Shown here: piece after piece, positions 1-5,580 of the stretch
How positions within the stretch are numbered: the stretch's first letter is position 1
How the letters are laid out: each line of letters opens with the position of its first letter
DNA from: JAGTVG01 sp964389805
GTDB lineage: Bacteria; Bacteroidota; Bacteroidia; Cytophagales; Cyclobacteriaceae
Reading direction: 5' to 3'
DNA: 5,886 bases
Assembly: GCA_964389805.1 (NCBI GenBank)
Contig: CAYMFU010000076.1
Location: forward strand, 1 to 5,886
Notes under the pieces: model-generated
The model's input: only the letters and a program-made list of their open reading frames with translations
Databases searched by the model: none
What the model was told of the DNA's origin: nothing
Translations under genes and position numbers: made by a program

Positions 1-1397
1 GATTCAATTCCGTTGGTTATGATTGAATCCATAATTACAATAATGTTTTCAGCCAGTGCGGCAGCGGCTTCTTCGTTTGTTTGATTAGTTAGGGTCGATT
101 TAATTACAGTAAGAGCCGAACTAAGAATTTGCTTTACACTATTCCAATCCGGGTCTATTTCTATTCCGGGGAAAGTGGCATTTAAGTTATCCACTAATGG
201 AATCAATACATTATCGATGATATCCTGTGCTAAAGCAGGTATTTGTAACGTAGATGTTGTGCGCAATGTTTCCATAAATGGAACAAGGGATGCAGCTAAA
301 TTTTCTGCATCAAAAAAATGATTGGTAATAACAGATCCCAATGTGTCGGCAAGTAGAGCGATGGTAGTTGAATCAACCTGAGAAAACGAAGTCCAGATCG
401 AATAGATTTTATTGTAAATATTTTCTTCTGAAAATTTGTTTGCAATTACACCATAAATGACTTCTGCAATAACAGGAACCAAAGATGTCAGTGTTTCGTC
501 TTCAAACTCCTGTAAAATGGGAAGGATGACTTCATAGATATCGGATTGACTGATCTCCGTCTTAATTCTGTTAGATATTTGCTCAGCCAATTCCAGTGCT
601 CTTTGCTCAGGATTCTCTACCTTAAGTTCTTCAAGCAACTCAAACACTTTATTATAAACAAGAGTTTCCCAATCTACATCATTCAGTATATGAATGATGA
701 GTTCAGCCAGTTTTTGCGATACTTCCTCAGGGTTATTCGCTATTTGATTTATATTACCGTGAACCATGTCGTATAATAACTTCTGAATGGAATCCTGTAT
801 TTGTTCATTACCTAAAATCTTATCCACCACAGCATTAGCGATATCATTGGGTATTCCTGAATAAATAGCATCTGTTATTATTTTATTCGCTGCTTCATTG
901 ATTTTGCTATTGGTTATATGGTCGGAAGTCATTGTAAAGAGACCATTATCCTCTTGATATATGTAAGTGTAACTCATTGGACCAGTGCTGTCTGGATTCA
1001 GTCTGATTTCATAAGCATTAAGAACATTATAATATCCAGCCTCATAGTATTCATCACCGCCTGTAGTATCCCGGTAAATTTTAGCAGTTGTAAATTGATA
1101 GCTATAATTTTTCTGACGATGATCATTTCCAAAAATATCATAGGAGTTATATTGCCCCGGTTGTACTTTGCCGTCCTGATCAGCTACATTGCTTAGCAAG
1201 GGTATTGCCCGCATTTCGTATTTCACATTAACGATCAGATCGTTAAAGCCCCATAAATTATTCCGAAGCAAAATCTCAGTGTCTTTGATTCTTTTAACTG
1301 CTTCAAGATCCGGTTCTATTAGAGAATCAGTTTCTTCGCATGAAATAAAAAACATTGAAGAAAATAGTGTTAGCACTATGACAAAACTTTTTTTCAT
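1..1397 (-). CDS. Lipoprotein with long alpha-helical repeat domain, 3' end outside window
   Basis: The reading frame starts at ATG 1397 and stays open for 465 codons to the left edge, so the C-terminus is missing. Residues 1-19 form a lipoprotein signal peptide (MKK, a hydrophobic stretch, FFIS) with Cys20 as the lipidation site, followed by EETDS. An acidic pair directly after the Cys is common in Bacteroidota lipoproteins destined for the outer membrane or surface. Residues about 50-160 are a mixed, aromatic-rich domain with many Tyr (GQYNSYDIFG, YYEAGYYNVLNAYEIRLN). From about residue 160 onward the protein is almost wholly amphipathic helix, in degenerate units of roughly 40 residues built on LAexIxxxI, a short turn, then IyxxIxxIlxxf. 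Visible unit starts are near 222, 266, 303, 345, 386 and 444. The gene begins 11 bases after the barrel gene 1409-2248, so the two are very probably cotranscribed. I do not recognise a named family. A scaffold or binding role at the outer membrane is only an inference. Confidence 0.85.
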   Translation of the reverse strand, partial: MKKSFVIVLTLFSSMFFISCEETDSLIEPDLEAVKRIKDTEILLRNNLWGFNDLIVNVKYEMRAIPLLSNVADQDGKVQPGQYNSYDIFGNDHRQKNYSYQFTTAKIYRDTTGGDEYYEAGYYNVLNAYEIRLNPDSTGPMSYTYIYQEDNGLFTMTSDHITNSKINEAANKIITDAIYSGIPNDIANAVVDKILGNEQIQDSIQKLLYDMVHGNINQIANNPEEVSQKLAELIIHILNDVDWETLVYNKVFELLEELKVENPEQRALELAEQISNRIKTEISQSDIYEVILPILQEFEDETLTSLVPVIAEVIYGVIANKFSEENIYNKIYSIWTSFSQVDSTTIALLADTLGSVITNHFFDAENLAASLVPFMETLRTTSTLQIPALAQDIIDNVLIPLVDNLNATFPGIEIDPDWNSVKQILSSALTVIKSTLTNQTNEEAAAALAENIIVIMDSIITNGIE

Positions 1398-1408
1398 TTT
1401 ATATCTTT

Positions 1409-2248
1409 CTAGAAATTAAATCCCAGCCTGATTACCGGGCCAAATTCATTAAGATCAAAAATAAATCGTTCTTCATATTCACCGTCATCATAATTAATTC
1501 CAAGAATTCTATACCCGACGGATAACTGAAACAACTTTGAAAAACGATAACCGGCATATCCCTGTAATTGCCATGTAAAATCTGAACCGATACCAAAGCC
1601 ACCCAAATCACCACGAAATTGAAACAGCCATTTACCTTTGATATCGGTGGTGAGTCTGGTAATCAAGATTGGATCAATAAATGTTTTGGAATGATGTCCG
1701 GTAAGTTCTTCGCTGCCTTCAGGCAACACATTGCGTTCAGCATCGATATCGGTGGAAATAACATTCAATCGGCCACCCAGCCCAACTTCAAGAAATGAAA
1801 GGATCCTGTATAAGCCCGCAGCTTCCCAGATGGTTTGTTTTAGAGTAGCTGTCCCTGAACTGATAATTTTACTAGGGGTAATATCTTGCTGAAGGTTCAT
1901 ATAAACAAAATCGGAAGTTATTGCCCATTCATCATTTCGGGCTTCAAGATATAACATTGCAGCCATATGCAACCTTGCGACTATATCTCCGGTACCGGTA
2001 TCTACTTCTACTGTTGGCAAATTTCCTATTCCTATTTGGCCGGATATATTAGGCAACATAATATATGGTTCAATCAAGAATCCCCATTTTCCATCAGAAG
2101 AATTATTCTGACAGTATGTGTTACTAAATGCAGTTAGAATAAGCTGACAAAGAAGGGCATGTAGTATGATTATTTTAGAAATCGAATGGTTCTCCCTCAC
2201 TTCATTATTTATTGGAAATAACCATAATATTTTAGATATCCTCCGCAT
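1409..2248 (-). CDS. Outer-membrane beta-barrel protein of unknown function
   Basis: A 279-residue protein with an N-terminal export signal (hydrophobic core about 25-41, likely cleavage near CQ 46-47) and then alternating strand patterns typical of a small outer-membrane barrel. Recognisable parts are a strand pair with the turn LEARNDEWAI (101-110) and the C-terminal half with GDLGGFGIGSDFTWQLQ (213-229), YAGYRFSKLFQLSVGYR (231-247) and INYDDG (251-256). It ends in LGFNF, and a terminal Phe fits the BAM recognition signal. Similar glycine-rich C-terminal strands occur in many uncharacterised barrel proteins, and no substrate can be inferred. The ATG at 2248 gives an unusually long, partly polar lead (MRRISKILWLFPINNEVREN). 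An in-frame GTG at 2200 would give a more ordinary signal peptide of about 30 residues. Neither has a clear Shine-Dalgarno, so the start is uncertain. It lies 44 bases after the rhodanese gene and 11 bases before the lipoprotein gene. Confidence 0.83.
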   Translation of the reverse strand: MRRISKILWLFPINNEVRENHSISKIIILHALLCQLILTAFSNTYCQNNSSDGKWGFLIEPYIMLPNISGQIGIGNLPTVEVDTGTGDIVARLHMAAMLYLEARNDEWAITSDFVYMNLQQDITPSKIISSGTATLKQTIWEAAGLYRILSFLEVGLGGRLNVISTDIDAERNVLPEGSEELTGHHSKTFIDPILITRLTTDIKGKWLFQFRGDLGGFGIGSDFTWQLQGYAGYRFSKLFQLSVGYRILGINYDDGEYEERFIFDLNEFGPVIRLGFNF

Positions 2249-2292
2249 GAAAACTCATACATTTGATAGGTTTATAAAAATAAATTTAGTCT

Positions 2293-2919
2293 TTATTCTT
2301 TCCCTTGGATTATCACTTGTTCTGGATTTATATCATACGTCCATGGAATTCCTGAATTTTTCCATCCATTTTTCATACACTTCATATAGTATAGATCTTC
2401 GGAATCTTTAACCATATCGCCTTCCATCCCATCGGTGATGTTATATACAGTACTAAATCCAGCTTCAGATAATATATTAACAGCAATAGCACTTCTGTAG
2501 CCAGATCGGCACATCACCATTATTGTTTCATCAGGGCTAAACCATTTTTTTACTTGTTTTTCAAAATCTGGATTTGGTTCCATTGCAAAATGTTTTTTTG
2601 AATCATCCCACCGTTTGGACTGAAATGCCAAAGGGATATTCCAGGCCATTTCCGCATGACCGACAAAGATATATTCCTCAATAGTTCGCACATCAAGTAT
2701 CTTTATGCTCTCAGGTGCTGCTTTCCACTTATAGTAAGCTTCTTCCGAAGTCACATAAAGACCCGGAACGGTTTGTTTAGCCTTGGGAAGTTCAGGTTTC
2801 GTCTCCTGGCCGAAAATCATACCAGATAAATGCAATAATGTTATAGAGATTACAACCAGCAAGAATTTAAATGGATTATTACTCTTATTGCATTCTTCAT
2901 TTATCATATTAACACTCAT
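2293..2919 (-). CDS. Exported single-domain rhodanese-like protein
   Basis: A 208-residue protein with a hydrophobic signal segment (about 17-36, FKFLLVVISITLLHLSGMIF) and probable cleavage near FGQ, so it should act in the periplasm. One rhodanese domain follows: IKILDVRTIEEY (72-83) with the conserved Asp-Val-Arg, GHAEMAWNIPL (87-97) matching the usual GHI.GA.NIP strand, and the active-site loop CRSGYRS at 137-143 with Cys137 as the persulfide-forming nucleophile and the following residues cradling the sulfur. DGMEGD (163-168) is the conserved turn near the end of the domain. The tail GWKNSGIPW (185-193) is typical of secreted members of the family. A second Cys (181) lies near the end. Rhodaneses move sulfane sulfur or act as redox/binding modules; the real substrate cannot be read from sequence. 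ATG 2919 was chosen, but the in-frame ATG at 2907 is equally compatible; the leader is A-rich without a Shine-Dalgarno. It is the first gene of the three-gene unit running to the left edge. Confidence 0.92.
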   Translation of the reverse strand: MSVNMINEECNKSNNPFKFLLVVISITLLHLSGMIFGQETKPELPKAKQTVPGLYVTSEEAYYKWKAAPESIKILDVRTIEEYIFVGHAEMAWNIPLAFQSKRWDDSKKHFAMEPNPDFEKQVKKWFSPDETIMVMCRSGYRSAIAVNILSEAGFSTVYNITDGMEGDMVKDSEDLYYMKCMKNGWKNSGIPWTYDINPEQVIIQGKE

Positions 2920-2948
2920 TTTTTAACTAATGATTAAACTATATTGTT

Positions 2949-2967
2949 GATCAAGATTTTCATGATC
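2949..2967. promoter_or_regulatory. Short inverted repeat upstream of rhodanese gene
   Basis: GATCA and TGATC arms are separated by 9 bases and lie 29 bases before the rhodanese ATG (2919). The position suits an operator, but 5-bp arms can arise by chance in AT-rich DNA, so this is only a candidate. Confidence 0.2.
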
Positions 2968-3102
2968 ATCTCCCATTCAGCAGATTTGCAGCAAAGTGAA
3001 GATTTTAAATTTGTTCATGGTTTTTAATCATCAAGTTTGATATTGAATAAATTTCTTTGTCCTCCTGGATATCATTTGTAAATTAAATCGGTTATTAAAA
3101 AA

Positions 3103-3221
3103 GCACAATAACACCTTAGTGGTATATAGGAAAAATCCCAAGGTTAGAATGAGGTAGAAAAATAAAAGCTCTTTTAAGTTGATGGCTTTTTTCATAATGA
3201 AATATTATTAATATTTAATTC
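3103..3221. repeat. Direct repeat copy R1 (119 bp)
   Basis: This copy aligns end to end with 3751-3868 in the same orientation. By hand count there are about nine substitutions and one 1-base gap, giving about 92% identity. It runs from GCACAATAACAC to TTTAATTC. It lies 91 bases after the stop of the receiver gene and 183 bases before the rhodanese start. It contains small dyads: AAATATT/AATATTT with a 3-base loop (3200-3216), TTTCAT/ATGAAA, and an AAAAGC/GCTTTT stem (3164-3190). There are no terminal inverted repeats and no open reading frame, so it is not an autonomous insertion sequence. It could be a small dispersed intergenic repeat or the mark of a local duplication. Confidence 0.9.
3164..3190 (-). 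terminator. Possible terminator hairpin inside repeat R1
   Basis: AAAAGC and GCTTTT arms enclose a 15-base loop, with T-rich sequence after the stem on both strands (ATTTTTC on minus, TTC on plus). It lies downstream of the receiver gene and could end its transcript. The loop is long and the stem AT-rich, so the terminator would be weak. Confidence 0.3.
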
Positions 3222-3312
3222 GCTCTAAAAATTATTGTACTAGATTCTTTCCGATTATCTTATTTGTGAACAAAATAATTATTGCTTGTTAGTTACGCCG
3301 TTTATTTCTCAG

Positions 3313-3720
3313 CTAATTATTCTCTGTTTCAGTATCATTGCTCTTTGTGCTACTCGATCTTAGCGCCCATTCAACAGCATCCAGAAGTGCAGCACCATCA
3401 ACTGGTTTACGAAAGAATCCTACGGCCTTCATTTTATCGGCTTTATGCCGCGTATCCGGATCATCATCACCAGTTAGAACTATTACAGAGAGATATATAT
3501 TGCGTCTATCCAGTTCTGCTTTTAATTCATAACCACACATACCTGGCATTCTGGCATCCAGTACTAAACAACCGGAATCTTCTTTGGTTATGAAGTCTAA
3601 AAATTCATTAGCTGATGCATATACTCGAACGTAATATCCTGCAGTGTTCAACAGTCTTGCAATCCCTCTCCTCACAGACGGATCGTCATCTACAACGAAT
3701 ACACAGTTCTTGTTTTTCAT
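3313..3720 (-). CDS. Stand-alone response-regulator receiver protein
   Basis: A 135-residue protein consisting of one receiver (CheY-like, REC) domain and a short polar tail (SSSTKSNDTETENN) with no DNA-binding or enzymatic output domain. Key residues are all present: the acidic cluster DDD at 11-13 after the strand CVFVV, phospho-acceptor Asp55 in LVLDARMPGM, Thr83 in VIVLTGDDD, and Lys105 in FFRKPVD. The sequence style (VDDDPSVRRGIARLLNTAGY) resembles FixJ/NarL-type receivers, which usually carry a LuxR-type helix-turn-helix; here that half is absent. The frame extends 14 codons upstream to a GTG at 3762, but ATG 3720 is preferred because the REC fold begins there and the extension runs into the repeat. 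It probably acts as a phosphorylated protein-interaction switch with a kinase encoded elsewhere; none is in the window. GC is about 41% by hand count, somewhat above its neighbours, and repeats R1 and R2 bracket the gene. Confidence 0.93.
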   Translation of the reverse strand: MKNKNCVFVVDDDPSVRRGIARLLNTAGYYVRVYASANEFLDFITKEDSGCLVLDARMPGMCGYELKAELDRRNIYLSVIVLTGDDDPDTRHKADKMKAVGFFRKPVDGAALLDAVEWALRSSSTKSNDTETENN

Positions 3721-3750
3721 ATAAGTTAAAATACGTTTATGTGTAAGTTG

Positions 3751-3868
3751 GCACAATAACACTTTAGTGGTATTTAGAAAAACTCCAAGGTTAGAATGAA
3801 GTAGAAAAATAGAAGCCCTTTTAAGTTGATGGCTTATTTCATAATGAAATATTTTTAATATTTAATTC
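3751..3868. repeat. Direct repeat copy R2 (118 bp)
   Basis: This is the second copy of the repeat at 3103-3221, in the same orientation. It fills most of the 169-base gap between the BamA-like gene (21 bases after its stop) and the receiver start (30 bases before ATG 3720). Dyads kept relative to R1 are AAATATT/AATATTT (3847-3863; the one substitution falls in the loop) and ATTTCAT/ATGAAAT (3836-3850). CACT/AGTG (3760-3769) is present near the left end. Because it sits directly before the receiver gene it could hold regulatory signals for it, or the terminator of the preceding gene. Confidence 0.9.
3813..3835 (-). terminator. Possible terminator hairpin inside repeat R2
   Basis: AAGCC/GGCTT arms enclose a 13-base loop and are followed on the minus strand by the T-rich CTATTTTTC. 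It lies 55 bases after the stop of the BamA-like gene and is placed to end that transcript before the receiver gene. The short stem and long loop make this tentative. Confidence 0.3.
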
Positions 3869-3889
3869 TTGACATAGCTAAAATCTTTC

Positions 3890-5014
3890 TCAGAATGCCT
3901 GGTTAATACCAAAGTAAACACCGGAAGTATTCTGTCCCCAACCAATATCCATTTTAAGATCAAGTTTCTCTAATTCCTCTATCCTTAGTCTTATTCCAAA
4001 ACCATATGTGGGTTTTACAGTAGCAATTGCAAATTTACCAAGCTCGGGAGCTACATCACCAATTCCACCAAAGATTACTACACCAAATCTCCATACCAGT
4101 TCTGCTACCCTATATTCTGCCTGGAGATTGTAATATTGATTATCTCGGTATCTTCCCTCAATATAACCTCTCATATTAGTGCTGCCGCCAAGTAAAGGAA
4201 GACTATAAAATGGAGGGAAAGCTTTATCAAACGCGTAGTATAATTGCAAAGCTATTACCTGATTTTTTGTTAACTCAATAAATCTTCGAAAATCCATAAT
4301 GTATTGATTAAAATCGAAATCGCTTCCAAAGTCTTGTGAATAAAAGATTATATTAAATTGGTAATAACCTCCAGTACTCGGATAAAAAATGTTGTCCCTT
4401 GAATCCCAACTTGTCAGGATTCCGAGTCCGGACGTTATACCACCCTCACTGCCTTCAACACTATTTGATAAAAGATATGGATTACCCTCATTATTAAGAA
4501 CAGTCATATTTCTATAGCTAAACTCGCCCCCAATCTTAAATCTTTCGTCGAAAACCCGTATTTGATATTTTACATCAAATGAAATATTTTTTTGTAAATA
4601 TTCATCGTTGGGAATATCTGGCGATGTTGGTCCTATTCCATAAAAGTAATCAAATACATTTGAGTAATTAAAACTCAGATTTAATAATGTTTTATTCTGG
4701 TTGGTATAAATATCAGCACTTGCACCCAAATTATACTGCTTGTTGACCGTATAATATCCTGATCCTGTAATACTTGTAGGATCGGAAAGCGAATCAATTC
4801 TGAAATTTACATTACCTCCGGCTCCAAATGCATAATCAGTCTCTGGAGTATAAAATGCGAACGGAAATACAAACCAGTTAACACCACCAACTCCAACCTC
4901 ATTACTGGAAGAGTCCTTCTTAACCTGGGCATTTATATTGACCAGGCTGAAAAAAAATAATATAATTAATAAATGAGGCTTCAAAAGATTTTTTCTATTG
5001 TAAATGTTTTTCAT
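3890..5014 (-). CDS. BamA/TamA-family (Omp85) outer-membrane barrel lacking POTRA domains
   Basis: A 374-residue protein: signal peptide (about 1-29, ending VNINA before Q30), a short linker, then one beta-barrel to the C-terminus. Omp85 hallmarks are PFAFYTPETDYAFGAGG at the barrel start (51-67), WDSRDNIFYPSTGGYY (203-218, the D.R....P..G strand signature), and GGSTNMRGY (276-284), whose RGY matches the conserved loop-6 VRGF/Y motif that tucks into the barrel lumen. It ends VYFGINQAF with the expected terminal Phe. Full-length BamA or TamA carries periplasmic POTRA repeats before the barrel; here only about 20 residues intervene, so this is the short form common in Bacteroidota and annotated as surface antigen. 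It is unlikely to be the essential BamA itself; export of a lipid or protein partner is conceivable but unproven. An in-frame TTG at 5035 could add seven codons; ATG 5014 gives the better signal peptide. Confidence 0.9.
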   Translation of the reverse strand: MKNIYNRKNLLKPHLLIILFFFSLVNINAQVKKDSSSNEVGVGGVNWFVFPFAFYTPETDYAFGAGGNVNFRIDSLSDPTSITGSGYYTVNKQYNLGASADIYTNQNKTLLNLSFNYSNVFDYFYGIGPTSPDIPNDEYLQKNISFDVKYQIRVFDERFKIGGEFSYRNMTVLNNEGNPYLLSNSVEGSEGGITSGLGILTSWDSRDNIFYPSTGGYYQFNIIFYSQDFGSDFDFNQYIMDFRRFIELTKNQVIALQLYYAFDKAFPPFYSLPLLGGSTNMRGYIEGRYRDNQYYNLQAEYRVAELVWRFGVVIFGGIGDVAPELGKFAIATVKPTYGFGIRLRIEELEKLDLKMDIGWGQNTSGVYFGINQAF

Positions 5015-5052
5015 TCTACTACTTCTATTCAACAATTAATTCTTATTAGTAG

Positions 5053-5077
5053 GGATTGCTAGCAATGCCAACAATCC
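5053..5077. promoter_or_regulatory. Palindrome upstream of the Omp85-like gene
   Basis: ATTGCTAGCAAT (5055-5066) is a perfect 12-bp palindrome, nested in a wider GGATTG/CAATCC pair (5053-5058 and 5072-5077). It lies about 40 bases before the ATG at 5014. This is a plausible operator or mRNA leader hairpin for that gene. No regulator is identified, and it may belong to the decayed gene beside it. Confidence 0.35.
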
Positions 5078-5128
5078 ACTAAGATCTTTTATTCATTAAA
5101 CAACCAACTCTACATCATTCAGTAGGAA

Positions 5129-5515
5129 GGATTTGTTACTGAAATTTTTCTCGGGTCAGTAGAAACGAAACATAAAATAGTGCTGTAAACCACAGATGGA
5201 CTGACCGATTATCATAATCCACCTTGTCTCTACAATCCCAGCATTGAAAATACGACCATGACCTTTCATCATTTTGTCAGTCTCAGCTCTCACAAAATAA
5301 TTCCATAAAACCGGAACCGTTTTTCCTACGGATTCTGAAGCTACTGTTTAATCAATATGTCCGGTTTGGGCATTAATACTGCTCAATGATAATATCATAA
5401 CGGCTATTATCGGTAAATTGTATGAGTAGTGGTAAATGGAGTAGTACTTTCCTATCAAACCATGATGAAGTTTGAGCCGGTTACAAACCTTGATATTTAA
5501 CTCTTTCCCTGTCAT
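5129..5515 (-). pseudogene. Decayed gene, resembling the N-terminus of an exported DUF1254-type protein
   Basis: From ATG 5515 a frame gives a basic start, then a signal-like segment (LPIIAVMILSLSSINAQTG), and hits TAA at 5348-5350 after 55 codons. The same frame resumes immediately with sensible protein: TVASESVGKTVPVLWNYF, then VRAETDKMMKGHGRIFNAG. NYFVRAETD is close to the NF.RAETD block that opens DUF1254 proteins. After ETRW (near 5215) the frame is lost: the following DNA reads DNRSV (5199-5213) in another frame and VYSTI followed by TDPRKISVTNP (to about 5129) in the third. These recall the DNQ.V, DTLYS and PVTI pieces that come next in that family, in the right order. The rest of the gene, normally several hundred residues, is missing. 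I see a premature stop and at least two shifts. The family name rests on memory of the motifs, so it is moderate in certainty; that this is decayed coding DNA is more secure. Confidence 0.5.
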
Positions 5516-5548
5516 TACTTATAAAAAATGTTGTGCAAAGTTTTATTT

Positions 5549-5580
5549 CTTAGATTAAATTTTGATAATTTCTATCTAAG
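5549..5580 (-). terminator. Hairpin directly after the STAS-like gene
   Basis: CTTAGAT (5549-5555) pairs with ATCTAAG (5574-5580), and inside it AAATT (5557-5561) pairs with AATTT (5567-5571) around a 5-base loop. The outer stem touches the TAA stop of the gene at 5581. No T-tract follows on the minus strand, so it is not a classical intrinsic terminator. It may instead protect the 3' end of the transcript. Confidence 0.35.

Larger units (their letters stand above)
2920..3312. other. Intergenic region (393 bases) with one repeat copy
   Basis: There is no convincing gene here. The segment holds repeat copy R1 (3103-3221), a short inverted repeat near the rhodanese start, and a perfect minus-strand AGGAGG (3061-3066) that precedes no start codon at normal spacing. 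It must carry the promoter of the rhodanese-barrel-lipoprotein unit if that unit is not transcribed from the receiver gene, but I cannot point to a clear sigma-factor site (neither TTGACA/TATAAT nor the Bacteroidota TTTG/TAnnTTTG pair). Confidence 0.6.

Noticed and set aside
546..1419. Plus-strand open frames of 76-92 codons at 546-776, 918-1196 and 1189-1419
   Set aside because: They lie antisense to the lipoprotein gene, which has a signal peptide, coherent repeats and operon spacing. Their translations have no domain-like pattern.
2166..2411. Plus-strand open frame across the junction of the barrel and rhodanese genes
   Set aside because: It overlaps the ends of two well-supported minus-strand genes and has no recognisable content.
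3061..3066. Perfect minus-strand AGGAGG as a ribosome binding site for a hidden gene
   Set aside because: No start codon follows at 5-12 bases. The next ATG frames are very short (about a dozen codons), and genes in this window generally lack such sites.
3282..3593. Plus-strand open frames over the receiver gene (3282-3593, 3338-3532)
   Set aside because: They are antisense to an unmistakable receiver domain; the His/Leu/Tyr-rich translations are shadows.
3724..3752. Minus-strand TTGTGC, 17 bases, TATTTT as a promoter for the receiver gene
   Set aside because: The match to consensus is weak and would leave almost no untranslated leader; such matches are frequent in this base composition.
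3103..3868. Integron attC-like sites flanking a one-gene cassette
   Set aside because: The size and single-gene spacing suggested it, but I could not find proper RYYYAAC and GTTRRRY core sites at the repeat ends, and there is no imperfect whole-length inverted symmetry or integrase.
3103..3868. CRISPR array or insertion sequence
   Set aside because: Only two long repeats separated by a gene, no short regular spacers, no terminal inverted repeats and no transposase.
3869..3874. Plus-strand TTGACA as a promoter -35 box
   Set aside because: There is no plus-strand gene for it to drive, and it lies between two minus-strand genes in AT-rich DNA.
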